Assembly (NCBI RefSeq): GCF_000194155.1
Contig: NZ_GL877878.1
Span: 2,430,189 to 2,494,188, forward strand
Origin: Saccharopolyspora spinosa NRRL 18395
GTDB taxonomy: Bacteria; Actinomycetota; Actinomycetes; Mycobacteriales; Pseudonocardiaceae
Reading direction: 5' to 3'
Length of the DNA: 64,000 nt
The number at the start of each line of letters is the position of its first letter. Position 1 is the first letter of the stretch. Shown piece by piece: positions 32,563 to 40,912 of this stretch. The notes beneath the pieces were generated by a model. The model was not told the DNA's origin. It searched no databases and was given only the letters and a program-made list of their open reading frames with translations. Both the position numbers and the translations under genes were made by a program.

Positions 32563-32964
32563 TCAAACCGTTCCTGGTTGTGCGACTGGCAATCCAACAT
32601 CTTCAGCCGCCTTGTGGAGACGATGGTCGTAGGTCACGAATGCCGTCAGGTGCGAACCGAAGATCGCATGTGCCGTCGCAAGGTGAATCGCGTCGATTGA
32701 ACACAACAGGACGTCTTGGTACGCAGCGGCCGTAGCTCGTACCACGTCGTCAATGTCGTAGACGCCGATCCTCTTCAGAACGGCGGGGACGGCGCTGAGC
32801 AAGTTCGGCTCGTACCGTCGTAGTGCCCGCGGAACCTCCACCTCGACGAGCGCAGATGCGACCAGCGGTACATTCGGCTGTTGCTCCAACCAATCCGCCA
32901 GAGCGTCGCTTTCTCGTTCTCGCCTTACCAGCTTGATGAGCGCAGCGCTGTCGAGGTAGATCAC
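32563..32964 (-). CDS. vapC: VapC-type PIN-domain toxin
   Basis: A 133-residue complete PIN domain. Acidic residues are in MIYLDSAALIKLV (first Asp), ALVEVEVPRAL (Glu), SIDAIHLATA (Asp) and TYDHRLHKAA (last Asp). VapC toxins cleave tRNA or the sarcin-ricin loop of 23S rRNA. The GTG start shares its first base with the antitoxin stop codon (TAGTG), so translation is coupled. Unlike the copy at 20 kb, its frame is intact. Confidence 0.9.
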   Translation of the reverse strand: MIYLDSAALIKLVRRERESDALADWLEQQPNVPLVASALVEVEVPRALRRYEPNLLSAVPAVLKRIGVYDIDDVVRATAAAYQDVLLCSIDAIHLATAHAIFGSHLTAFVTYDHRLHKAAEDVGLPVAQPGTV

Positions 32965-33236
32965 TAGTAGCGCTCCGCATCCCGTAGCTCACGGATGAGC
33001 GCGCCCGCGTCCACGTCAGTTCGAACAGGGCCGAGTGGCCGAGGCATAGACCCCTCCAGAGTCGGCGGGCGGAACTTCCCAGAAGCGATCAGCTCGCCGA
33101 GAGGGTGGGGATGCGCAGGAATGATCCTGGCGATGATGGCACCGCGCTCGGTGATGTCGATTTCCTCGCCGCGCTTGACTCTGGCCAGGACACTCGACGT
33201 CTCCTGGTTCAGCATGCGGACGGGCACCTCGCTCAT
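32964..33236 (-). CDS. vapB: Phd/YefM-type antitoxin
   Basis: A 90-residue antitoxin. The N-terminal Phd/YefM fold is VPVRMLNQETSSVLARVKRG, then EIDITERGAIIARIIPAHP; the C-terminus is a flexible toxin-binding tail with the ELRDAERY ending. The ATG at 33236 is chosen because a perfect palindrome, probably the operator, lies immediately upstream; a longer frame would read through it into the kinase gene. It neutralises the PIN toxin encoded next and represses its own promoter with it. Confidence 0.88.
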   Translation of the reverse strand: MSEVPVRMLNQETSSVLARVKRGEEIDITERGAIIARIIPAHPHPLGELIASGKFRPPTLEGSMPRPLGPVRTDVDAGALIRELRDAERY

Positions 33237-33245
33237 GACGAGAGT

Positions 33246-33265
33246 GTAGAACATCAATGTTCTAC
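33246..33265. promoter_or_regulatory. Antitoxin operator palindrome
   Basis: GTAGAACAT and ATGTTCTAC form a perfect inverted repeat with a two-base centre, ten bases upstream of the antitoxin start. This fits conditional autoregulation of the VapBC pair. Confidence 0.75.
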
Positions 33266-33277
33266 ATGTCATCCAGG

Positions 33278-34423
33278 TCACGGCGCGGCGGGGAGTTGGA
33301 TCGTCACCGAGAGGCCTCCGGCTGGAAGGGATTCCGCCCGGACTCGACCGTGGTGGGCCTTCGCCGCTGCTTGGACGATCGACAGGCCCAGGCCCGCTCC
33401 GTTCCGGGCCGTTCGTTGGACTCCTGCGCGGCGGAACGGCTCGAAGAGGGATTCCACTTGTTCCGCCGGGATTCTCGGCCCCGACGACGCCACCCGCAGG
33501 GTTGTCCACTGTGGATCACTGCTGGCGCTGATCTCCACCCAACCACCGTCGATGTTGTGCCGCACCGCGTTCTCCAGCAGGTTGCCCGCGACGCGCTCCA
33601 GCAGCGCCGGATCGCCGACGGCGAACGCCGGTTCCGCACAACACTTGATGCGCAGTCCGCGCTGCCGCGCCTCGTGCTCCACCGCGCGCAGAGCGCGGCC
33701 CACGAGCCCAGTGAGGTCCACCGGCTCCCGCACCGCCAACTCCGCACCTTCGGTGCGGGCCAACAGGAGCAGGGCCTCCACCAGCCGCTCCGCGCGCGCC
33801 GTCGCCTCCCGGACCACATCGGCCATCCGGCGCAGCTCCGCCTCGTCGGCGTCGGGGTCCGACAGCGTGACGTCGAGCTCCGTGCGGATCACCGACAACG
33901 GCGTGCGCAGCTCGTGACTCGCGTTGGCGACGAACCTGCGCTGCGAGTCGAACGCCGCTTGCAGCCGGTCGAGCATCGCGTCGAAGGTGTCGGCCAGCTG
34001 GGCGACCTCGTCGCGCGGACCGGTCAACTCGATCCGTTCGTCCAAGGACTCGGCGGACAACCGGCGCGCGGCATCGGTCACGTCGTGCAGCGGTCGCAGC
34101 ACCCGGCCGGTCACCGTCCACGCCAGCAGCGCGGCCGCCAGCACCACGGCGACGAAGGCGAACCCGCCGATCAGCAGGACCTGCTGCCGTGCGGAGTCGC
34201 GCAACGCCTCGCCGAGCAGTTCCGCAGGCACATCCACGCCGTGCACCCGGACCGGTGTTCCCGCAGGCAACCGGGGCACTGCGGCCACCACGTTGCCGAC
34301 CAGCACCCATCCCAGCCACAGCAACAGCCCGCTGACCGCGGCGACCAGCGCCGTCGCCAGCAGGGTGAGCCGCCATCGCAGGCCCGGACCGCGGCGGGTG
34401 ATCGATCGGGCGGCCCCGCACAT
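33278..34423 (-). CDS. Two-component sensor histidine kinase
   Basis: A 381-residue sensor kinase. Two transmembrane helices (about residues 17-45 and 83-105) flank a short extracytoplasmic loop of about 35 residues; a HAMP domain follows (LRPLHDVTDAARRLSAESL). The H box is FVANASHELRTPLSVIRTEL, the N box NLLENAVRHN, the G2 box GAGLGLSIVQ. The small sensor loop suggests detection of a membrane or envelope cue. It begins four bases after the stop of the OmpR-type regulator on the same strand, forming a regulator-kinase operon. Confidence 0.92.
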   Translation of the reverse strand: MCGAARSITRRGPGLRWRLTLLATALVAAVSGLLLWLGWVLVGNVVAAVPRLPAGTPVRVHGVDVPAELLGEALRDSARQQVLLIGGFAFVAVVLAAALLAWTVTGRVLRPLHDVTDAARRLSAESLDERIELTGPRDEVAQLADTFDAMLDRLQAAFDSQRRFVANASHELRTPLSVIRTELDVTLSDPDADEAELRRMADVVREATARAERLVEALLLLARTEGAELAVREPVDLTGLVGRALRAVEHEARQRGLRIKCCAEPAFAVGDPALLERVAGNLLENAVRHNIDGGWVEISASSDPQWTTLRVASSGPRIPAEQVESLFEPFRRAGVQRTARNGAGLGLSIVQAAAKAHHGRVRAESLPAGGLSVTIQLPAAP

Positions 34424-34427
34424 CGGC

Positions 34428-35114
34428 TCAGTCCCGGGCGTGCTCGGCGCGGCTGGCCGACGGCACCCGGTAGCCGGAACCGACCACGGTTTCGATGATG
34501 CTCGGCTCCCCCAGCTTCTTGCGCAGCGTCATCATCGTGACCCGCACCGTCGTGGTGAACGGGTCGGCGTTCTCGTCCCACACCCGTTCCAGCAGTTCCT
34601 CGGAGCTGACCACGGCGCCGCCTGCCGACAGCAGCACCTCAAGCACGCCGAACTCCTTGCGGGTCAGCTCGACCTCGCCGTCCCCGCGGTGCACGGTGCG
34701 CCGCGCGGAATCCAGCGCCAACTCCAGCGCGGTCAGCAGCGGCGGTTGCGCCGGAGTGGCGCGACGCCCCAGCGCCCGGACCCGGGCGATCAGCTCCGCG
34801 AACGCGAACGGCTTGGCCAGGTAGTCGTCGGCTCCCAGGGACAGCCCGGCGACGCGGTCCTCGACCGCGCCGCTGGCGGTGAGCATCAGCACCCGGGTCA
34901 GCTCGCCGGAGGACACCAGCCGACTGCACAGCTCGTCACCGGACATGCCCGGCAGGTCCCGGTCGAGCACCAGCACGTCGTACCGGGTGATCGATGCCTT
35001 CTCCTGGCCGCTTTCGCCGTCGTAGGCGACGTCCACGGCCATGCCTTCCCGGCGCAATCCGCGAACTATCGCATCGGCCAACGGCTTCTCGTCCTCGACG
35101 ACCAGGATTCGCAC
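34428..35114 (-). CDS. OmpR/PhoB-family response regulator
   Basis: A 228-residue response regulator. The receiver has E7-D8 (VVEDEKPLADAI), phospho-acceptor D51 (VLVLDRDLPGMSG) and the lysine of DDYLAKPFAFAEL. The winged-helix effector domain includes VELTRKEFGVLEVLLSAGGA and TTTVRVTMMTLRKKLGEPS, then IIETVVGSGYRV. The GTG at 35114 (MRILVVEDE) is chosen over a frame start 48 bases further up that would add a tryptophan-rich tail. Two palindromic sites upstream (35146 and 35218) are candidate autoregulatory targets. Confidence 0.92.
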   Translation of the reverse strand: MRILVVEDEKPLADAIVRGLRREGMAVDVAYDGESGQEKASITRYDVLVLDRDLPGMSGDELCSRLVSSGELTRVLMLTASGAVEDRVAGLSLGADDYLAKPFAFAELIARVRALGRRATPAQPPLLTALELALDSARRTVHRGDGEVELTRKEFGVLEVLLSAGGAVVSSEELLERVWDENADPFTTTVRVTMMTLRKKLGEPSIIETVVGSGYRVPSASRAEHARD

Positions 35115-35145
35115 ACGTTCACCCTGCCACAGCAGCCAGGCCGCA

Positions 35146-35233
35146 ACTTCAATGGAAATCACGGCGTGTTATCCACAGGCTCCGGCATGTCGGGCACCCG
35201 ACACACCGACCGGGTGCGATTTCAATGGAAATC
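35146..35233. promoter_or_regulatory. Paired palindromic sites upstream of the response regulator
   Basis: ACTTCAATGGAAATC (35146-35160) and GATTTCAATGGAAATC (35218-35233) share the core TTCAATGGAAATC; the second is a perfect GATTTC-4-GAAATC palindrome. The centres are about 73 bases apart, near seven helical turns. They lie in the gap between dxs and the regulator gene. Confidence 0.55.
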
Positions 35234-35253
35234 GGACCTTCGACTCTTCGGCG

Positions 35254-37197
35254 TCAGCCGTTCGCCGCTTCCGGGCGCTCGTTGTCGGCCGCGACACGCA
35301 GCGACACGCGGGACCCGCGCTGGTTGGCGACCCACTCGGTGATGCGCCGGGCGATGCCCTGCTCGGTCAGCCCCAGCTCGGAAAGCACCTCGTCGCGCGA
35401 CTTGTGGGTCAGGAACTGGTTCGGCACCGCCAGATCGCGCATCGGTACGTCGTCCAGCTCCGCGTCGCGCAGCGCCGCCGCCAGCGCCCAGCCGAAGCCG
35501 CCGTGCCGCCCGCAGTCCTCCAGAGTGACCACCAGACGGTGCTGCTCGGCCAGCTCGACGATCTGCCCCGGCACCGGCACCACCCAGCGCGGATCGACCA
35601 CGGTGACCCCGATGCCCTGCGCCGAGAGCCGCTCCGCCGCGGCCACCGCCACCTCCGCGAACGCACCAACCGCGACGAGCAGCACGTCGTTGCTCTCACC
35701 GGCGGTCGCGCGGCGCAGCACGTCCACCCCGCCGACCCGCTCCACGGCCGGGACCTCCTCGATCACCGAGCCCTTGGAGAACCGGACCACGGTCGGCCCG
35801 TCGTCGACGGCGACCGCCTCGCGCAGCTCCTCGCGCAGCGTCACCGCGTCGCGCGGCGCTGCGACCTGGATACCCGGGATCAGGCCGAGGATCGACAGGT
35901 CCCACATGCCGTTGTGGCTGGCTCCGTCGTCGCCGGTGATCCCGGAGCGGTCCAGGGTCACCGTGACCGGCTGCTTGTGCAGCGCCACGTCCATCAGCAG
36001 CTGGTCGAACGCGCGGTTCAGGAACGTCGAGTACACCGCGAACACCGGGTGCAAGCCGCCCATCGCCAGCCCCGCCGCCGAAGTCATGCCGTGCTGTTCG
36101 GCGATGCCCACGTCGATGCAGCGGTCGGGGTAGGCCTCGCCGAACTTCTTCAGCCCGGTCGGGCCGAGCATCGCGGCGGTGATGGCCACCACGTCCGGGC
36201 GCTCGGCTCCGATTCGCACCAGCTCCTCGGCGTAGACGTCGGTCCAGCTCTTCGGGGCCGGCTTGGTCGGCAGCCCCGTCTCCGGGTCGATCACCTTGAC
36301 CTGGTGCATCTGCTCGGCCTGGTCGTTCTCGGCCGGGGCGAACCCGTTGCCCTTGCGGGTCACCGCGTGCACGATCACCGGGCCGCCGAAGGACTTGGCC
36401 ATCTGCAGCGCGTGCTCCATCGCGCGCAGGTCGTGGCCGTCGACCGGGCCCAGGTACTTGATGCCGAGATCGGAGAACATCACCTGCGGGCTAATCGCGT
36501 CCTTGATGCCGCTCTTGGCCGCGTGCAGGCCGGTGTAGAGCGAGCGCCCGACCACCGGGAGGTTGCGCAGCGTGCGGCGGCCGCTCTCCAGCGCCTTCTC
36601 GTAACTGGGGTTCAAGCGCAGCGCGGCGAGATGCTCGGCGAGGCCGCCGATCGTCGGCGAGTAGGACCGGCCGTTGTCGTTGACCAGGATCACCACCGGG
36701 CGCTCCTGGTCGGCGGCGATGTTGTTCAGCGCCTCCCAGCACATGCCGCCGGTGAGCGCGCCGTCGCCGACGACCGCCACCGCGTGCCGCGACTCGCCGC
36801 TGAGCTGGAAGGACCGGGCCAGGCCGTCGGCGTAGGACAGCGCCGTCGAGGCGTGGCTGTTCTCCACCAGGTCGTGGTCACTCTCGGTGCGCGACGGGTA
36901 GCCGGAGAGGCCATCGCGCTTGCGCAGCCGGTCGAAGCCGTCCTGCCGACCGGTGATGATCTTGTGTACGTACGCCTGGTGACCGGTGTCGAACACAATG
37001 GCGTCCTGTGGCGAGTCGAACACCCGGTGGACGGCCAGGGTCAGCTCAACCGCGCCAAGATTCGGTCCCAGATGCCCACCGGTGCGGGACACCTTCTCGA
37101 TCAGGAAGTGCCTGATCTCCGAGGCCAGTTGCACCAGCTCAGCGTGCTTAAGTCGCTTGACGTCGGCCGGACTGTGCACGGACCCCAGCAGCGTCAC
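35254..37197 (-). CDS. dxs: 1-deoxy-D-xylulose-5-phosphate synthase
   Basis: A 647-residue thiamine-diphosphate enzyme. The cofactor motif is [18 protein letters not shown]; the catalytic glutamate lies in [39 protein letters not shown] and [16 protein letters not shown] are N-terminal landmarks. It condenses pyruvate and glyceraldehyde-3-phosphate in the first step of the MEP isoprenoid pathway. The start is GTG at 37197. The gene occupies its usual place after RNase D in the actinobacterial order, although fadAB, a TA pair and a two-component system are interposed. Confidence 0.97.
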   Translation of the reverse strand: MTLLGSVHSPADVKRLKHAELVQLASEIRHFLIEKVSRTGGHLGPNLGAVELTLAVHRVFDSPQDAIVFDTGHQAYVHKIITGRQDGFDRLRKRDGLSGYPSRTESDHDLVENSHASTALSYADGLARSFQLSGESRHAVAVVGDGALTGGMCWEALNNIAADQERPVVILVNDNGRSYSPTIGGLAEHLAALRLNPSYEKALESGRRTLRNLPVVGRSLYTGLHAAKSGIKDAISPQVMFSDLGIKYLGPVDGHDLRAMEHALQMAKSFGGPVIVHAVTRKGNGFAPAENDQAEQMHQVKVIDPETGLPTKPAPKSWTDVYAEELVRIGAERPDVVAITAAMLGPTGLKKFGEAYPDRCIDVGIAEQHGMTSAAGLAMGGLHPVFAVYSTFLNRAFDQLLMDVALHKQPVTVTLDRSGITGDDGASHNGMWDLSILGLIPGIQVAAPRDAVTLREELREAVAVDDGPTVVRFSKGSVIEEVPAVERVGGVDVLRRATAGESNDVLLVAVGAFAEVAVAAAERLSAQGIGVTVVDPRWVVPVPGQIVELAEQHRLVVTLEDCGRHGGFGWALAAALRDAELDDVPMRDLAVPNQFLTHKSRDEVLSELGLTEQGIARRITEWVANQRGSRVSLRVAADNERPEAANG

Positions 37198-37427
37198 CGT
37201 TCCACCTCACTTGTCGTGCCGGTCGGTTCATTCGCACGCTGGGGCCGGCTGGCTGCCTGGCTCCGCCGCGATGCATAGCTCGCCTCAGTCTACGGAGCGG
37301 GCTGCCGACGGCCCGGTGTGGTGTGTGACGGAACGCGGAGCGATCCGAAATCAGGGGCCCACACGTTCGTGTTCCGCCGAACGGCCGATGTTGCTAGCGT
37401 TCGGCGGATCATCCCAGGAGGGCCGAA

Positions 37428-37931
37428 ATGACCAATTCAGAAGGCCGAAAAGCCGAGCTGGAGGCGCGCAACGCAGCAATGCGCGAGCAGGTGTCGTCGC
37501 TGCTGGAAGGCTTGCAGCGGCAGACCTCGCAGTTGCAGGAGGCGCAGGCGGCGGCGATGGCGGCGACCGGCGAGGCGACCTCCTCGGACGGGCTGGCGAC
37601 CGTGCACGTCAACGCTGTGGGCATTGTCACCGACGTCCAGATCTCGCCATCGGCGTTCAAGTCCAGCACGCCGGAGAAACTGGCCCGGAGCTTCCTGCAG
37701 GCCGCGCAGGCGGCGGCACAGGACGCGCGCGCCAAGGCCGACGACGCGATGGCCCCGTTGCAGGAGGACGTGCCCGACCTGCCCGACTTCTTCCCAGGCG
37801 CCCCGTCGCTGAAGGACCTGGTCCCCGCTCCGCCGGAACCGACGACCCCGCCGGTTTCGCCCAACCCGCCCGAGAACGACGACTGGGACGACTTCGAACC
37901 CCGGTCCGGTTTCCGAAAGGACCCGTGGTGA
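37428..37931 (+). CDS. YbaB/EbfC-family protein of a WXG100 cluster
   Basis: A 167-residue protein. Residues 10-110 form a YbaB-like domain: a long helix (AAMREQVSSLLEGLQRQTSQ), then ATVHVNAVGIVTDVQISPSA and EKLARSFLQAAQAAAQDARA. The last 50 residues are proline-rich and acidic. YbaB-type proteins with such tails accompany WXG100 genes in many actinomycetes and may be accessory factors of type VII secretion. AGGAGG supports the ATG. Its stop overlaps the next start in GTGA. Confidence 0.82.
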   Translation: MTNSEGRKAELEARNAAMREQVSSLLEGLQRQTSQLQEAQAAAMAATGEATSSDGLATVHVNAVGIVTDVQISPSAFKSSTPEKLARSFLQAAQAAAQDARAKADDAMAPLQEDVPDLPDFFPGAPSLKDLVPAPPEPTTPPVSPNPPENDDWDDFEPRSGFRKDPW

Positions 37932-38230
37932 CCGGATTCGACGTGCGCCCCGAGGCGTTGCGCGGCGCCTCCCCGCAATTCGACGGCGCGGCGGACAAGC
38001 TGCAGGCGGCGCTGGACAAGCTCAACGGGGTGCTCCAGGCGGAAGGCGAGTGCTGGGGCAACGACGAGGCCGGGCAGGAGTTCGCCAAGGACTACAAGCC
38101 CGGCTCGCAGTCGGCCACCGATGCCTTCACCGGACTGACCGGCGCCCTGCACCAAATCCGGGGCGAGCTCGACAACACCGCGAAGACCTGGGAAACCGAC
38201 GACACCAACAACGCGGACAGCTTCCGCTGA
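37928..38230 (+). CDS. WXG100-family protein
   Basis: A 100-residue helical-hairpin protein. The pattern FDVRPEALRGASPQFDGAAD, KLQAALDKLNGVLQ, then EGECWGNDEAGQEFAKDY with the W-G turn matches WXG100 partners of type VII secretion. The C-terminal helix ends TAKTWETDDTNNADSF. It lacks a signal peptide, as the class requires. The GTG start overlaps the YbaB-type gene. It would pair with the WXG-like N-terminus of the next protein. Confidence 0.82.
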   Translation: MTGFDVRPEALRGASPQFDGAADKLQAALDKLNGVLQAEGECWGNDEAGQEFAKDYKPGSQSATDAFTGLTGALHQIRGELDNTAKTWETDDTNNADSFR

Positions 38231-38245
38231 ACACGGAGAATCCAC

Positions 38246-39412
38246 ATGGGGATCGAGATTCCGGATGCGGTGAAGTGGCTGACGCCGATCGTCGTGGGTG
38301 CCAGCTGGCCGGAAGGTGACGAGACCGCGCTGCGCCGGGTCGCCGAGGCGTGGACGACGGCCGGTCAGGACGTCGACGACGTCATCGCGCAGACCGAGGC
38401 GGCGGTCCAAGCGTCGCTGGGCACCATGCAGGGCCAGACGCACGACGCGTTCGAGCAGTTCGTGAAGGACTTCGTGAACGGCGACGCCGGTTACCTGCCG
38501 GAGCTGAAGAAGCTCTGCGAGTCGCTCGGCGAAGGCGCCGACGGCGCCGCGCTGGAGATCGAGTACACCAAGATGAGCATCATCGCGGCGTTGATCATCC
38601 TGGCGGCACAGATCGCCGCGATGATCGCTTCCGCGGTCGCCACCTTCGGCGCGAGCACGGCGGGCATTCCAATCGCCCAGGCGGCGACGCAGATCACCGT
38701 GCGCACCATCTTCATGAACCTGCTCAAGCAGATCGCCATCAACCTGGCGATCAACCTCGGTGTCGACGGCGCGATCCAGGGCATCCAGTTCGCGAAGGGC
38801 GACCGAAAGAGCTGGGACCTCTCCAACACCCTGGAGGCCGGGATCTCCGGCATCGCGGCTGGGGTCGCGGGCGGTCTCGTCGACGGCGCGGCGGGCGCGC
38901 TCGGCAACAAGCTCGGCAAGAACCTGGTGGAGCCGGCGACCCGCAGCTTCACCGAAGCCGCGGCCTACGGGGCCGGCAAGGGCGCACTGTCCGGCATGCT
39001 GGGCAACACGATCAACAAGGCCCTGCACCGCGAAATGCCGGGCTGGGGAGATCTCACCTCGGGAGCGATCTCCGGCGGCGTGGCCGGGGCGACCGGCGGC
39101 ATGCAGAGCCGGCACGAGGGCCTGAACGCGACGTGGGAGGGCAACGGCCGCGGCAACGGCTGGGTGTCGGGCGAGAACAACCAGGGCTGGCGGTTCGAGT
39201 CATCGGAGGGCGCCTTGCACGGGGCCAATGTGGACAGTCCCTACAACCGCGGCTTCAATTCCACCCACGGCCAGCACATCCCCGGCGACGGCGGCCCGAA
39301 CAACGTAAACAACAACCCGTACGACGACGGCAGACCGTCCTATTCGGACGGATCGGCACAACTCCCGTCGACCCCGGAGAAGCTGGACCTCCCCGACGGG
39401 CCCAACAAGTAA
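38246..39412 (+). CDS. CpnT-N-like WXG100 effector scaffold without toxin domain
   Basis: A 388-residue protein. It opens MGIEIPDAVKWLTPIVVGAS, followed by ASWPEGDETALRRVAEAW, the signature of the N-terminal domain shared by CpnT and other type VII polymorphic toxins. Two hydrophobic stretches follow (about residues 110-150, and the glycine/alanine-rich 200-285 region GIAAGVAGGLVDGAAGAL, GAISGGVAGATGGM). The last 90 residues are polar and low in complexity (NGWVSGENNQGW, NVNNNPYDDG) and end without any recognisable toxin. It lies 15 bases after the WXG100 gene. It may be a carrier, an adaptor, or a toxin that lost its C-terminal domain. Confidence 0.72.
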   Translation: MGIEIPDAVKWLTPIVVGASWPEGDETALRRVAEAWTTAGQDVDDVIAQTEAAVQASLGTMQGQTHDAFEQFVKDFVNGDAGYLPELKKLCESLGEGADGAALEIEYTKMSIIAALIILAAQIAAMIASAVATFGASTAGIPIAQAATQITVRTIFMNLLKQIAINLAINLGVDGAIQGIQFAKGDRKSWDLSNTLEAGISGIAAGVAGGLVDGAAGALGNKLGKNLVEPATRSFTEAAAYGAGKGALSGMLGNTINKALHREMPGWGDLTSGAISGGVAGATGGMQSRHEGLNATWEGNGRGNGWVSGENNQGWRFESSEGALHGANVDSPYNRGFNSTHGQHIPGDGGPNNVNNNPYDDGRPSYSDGSAQLPSTPEKLDLPDGPNK

Positions 39413-39516
39413 CCCGGACGAGCGAATTTCGCCGGGCGCAGGGTGCCTTCGAACAACTCCGTCGCCCAAAGACGCCCTTCACTCTTCATCCGTGCGAGGG
39501 TTTTTTCGAGGTGAGA

Positions 39517-39549
39517 GCGCCCTTCGCCCAGTTGCCCGGCCAAGGGCGC
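39517..39549. terminator. Terminator between the WXG100 cluster and the membrane protein
   Basis: GCGCCCTT (39517-39524) pairs with AAGGGCGC (39542-39549). It lies between two convergent genes, in a 147-base gap. Confidence 0.5.
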
Positions 39550-39559
39550 CCCGCACGCT

Positions 39560-40702
39560 TCACATGAACGGGCGCCAGTTCGGGATCGGGGCATGGTCCG
39601 GGCGGAGGTCCCCCCACGACGGGCTCCCCGGCGGGAGCTGGTGCAGTTCCGCCTGGTCGAGGCGGCGGCGCACCCGCAGCCAGCCGACGGCCAGGAGCAC
39701 TCCCAAGCCCAGCACGACGACCGCCACGATCCACAGCACCGGATCTCCGACGCCACGGCCAATCGCGGTGGTCAGCAGCATCGAGCCGAACACCGCCAGC
39801 GCGCTGCCGAGCAGGACCCGGAATCCCGGATAGGCCTGTGCTTGGCGGCCGCGACGCACCGTCGTCATGCGAGCGACGGCCCAGGTGCGCAGCCGGTGCC
39901 AGGCGGCGGAGTCCTGCGGGCCCGTGCGCAGCGGCCAAGCCGCGGTGGCGCGCCGCCGGACGATCGAGGCGACCAGTTGCGGGTCGGCCACGTGCACGAT
40001 CCACTGCTGCATCCCGGCGACCAAGCGGAGCGCCGGTCCACGGCGCAGGCGGATGCCAGCGCCTCCCGGCAGCGGCCACCAGCCGTCCTCGCCACCGCCG
40101 ATCTCGCCGGGCTGCGCGAGGACCAGCTCGGCCAGCGGCAGCGCTTGCCGGACCCGCCCGCCGCTGCCGCGCGCGGTCTGGGCGAGCACGATCCGGTCCC
40201 GGCCGATCAGCAGGCGCCCGCTACCGAGCGCGTCGAGCGGCACCGCGATCTCCACATCCAGTTCGGCGAGATCCTTCGCCGGCTGCGCGAACCGCCGGCA
40301 CGCCAACGTCGCCAAGGCGGGCGAAGCGGCCACGGCGACCAGCGAGATCAGGCCTGTCGGCGCGGCGAACAGGACGTTCACGAACGCCTGCGGCACCGCG
40401 GCGAGCAGCGCCCAGCCCGGCCAGCGTCGCGGTGTGCGGGAGTCCACCAGCCACACCACCGCCGCGAGCCCGATCCACCCCACGGCCCAGCCGGTGAAAT
40501 AACCGGGCACAGTGGACAAACCGAGCGCCAGCAGGCCCGCGGGGAGCAGCACGATTCCCAACGCTGCCAATAGAAAAGCGATCACCCGGCGTCCCGGCAC
40601 GGCGTCCGGCGCGGATGTTCCCCGCCCGGCGACGGGCCGCACCTCGGCTCCGGACTCGGGCGGGGCCGGGAGGACTTCCGGCAGGTGTTCGCGTTGGGTC
40701 AT
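39560..40702 (-). CDS. Multi-pass membrane protein of unknown function
   Basis: A 380-residue protein. After about 38 proline-rich residues there are four N-terminal helices (IAFLLAALGIVLLPAGLLAL, VGWIGLAAVVWLV and two more). A soluble middle domain of about 130 residues follows (LLIGRDRIVLAQTARGSGGR, LRRGPALRLVAGMQQWIVHV), resembling a PH-like fold. Two C-terminal helices (FRVLLGSALAVFGSMLLTTA, VLWIVAVVVLGLGVLLAVGW) complete it. It is convergent with the WXG100 cluster. I recognise no named family. An immunity or secretion-accessory role is possible only from position. Confidence 0.65.
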   Translation of the reverse strand: MTQREHLPEVLPAPPESGAEVRPVAGRGTSAPDAVPGRRVIAFLLAALGIVLLPAGLLALGLSTVPGYFTGWAVGWIGLAAVVWLVDSRTPRRWPGWALLAAVPQAFVNVLFAAPTGLISLVAVAASPALATLACRRFAQPAKDLAELDVEIAVPLDALGSGRLLIGRDRIVLAQTARGSGGRVRQALPLAELVLAQPGEIGGGEDGWWPLPGGAGIRLRRGPALRLVAGMQQWIVHVADPQLVASIVRRRATAAWPLRTGPQDSAAWHRLRTWAVARMTTVRRGRQAQAYPGFRVLLGSALAVFGSMLLTTAIGRGVGDPVLWIVAVVVLGLGVLLAVGWLRVRRRLDQAELHQLPPGSPSWGDLRPDHAPIPNWRPFM

Positions 40703-40779
40703 CTCAAGAACTCCCGTTTCTGGGACCGGGCGTCCGCCGGCACCTGGTGCGCGGCAATCTCAACCGCGCCCCACCGGCT

Positions 40780-40809
40780 GGGCCGCAGTTCCGGTCGGAA
40801 CTGCGGCCC
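40780..40809. terminator. Perfect hairpin downstream of the RNA methyltransferase gene
   Basis: A 13-base perfect stem (GGGCCGCAGTTCC, 40780-40792, with 40797-40809) and a four-base loop, about 100 bases after the methyltransferase stop on the minus strand. Confidence 0.65.
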
Positions 40810-40912
40810 CCCGATCGCTTGTGCGGCCCGCTGCGCAAAGTCAACCACCCGCACGTCGCCCCGCGACGACAGCTCGCCGTCGAGCGGAACAGCGCGAGCC
40901 GGGAAACGGCGC

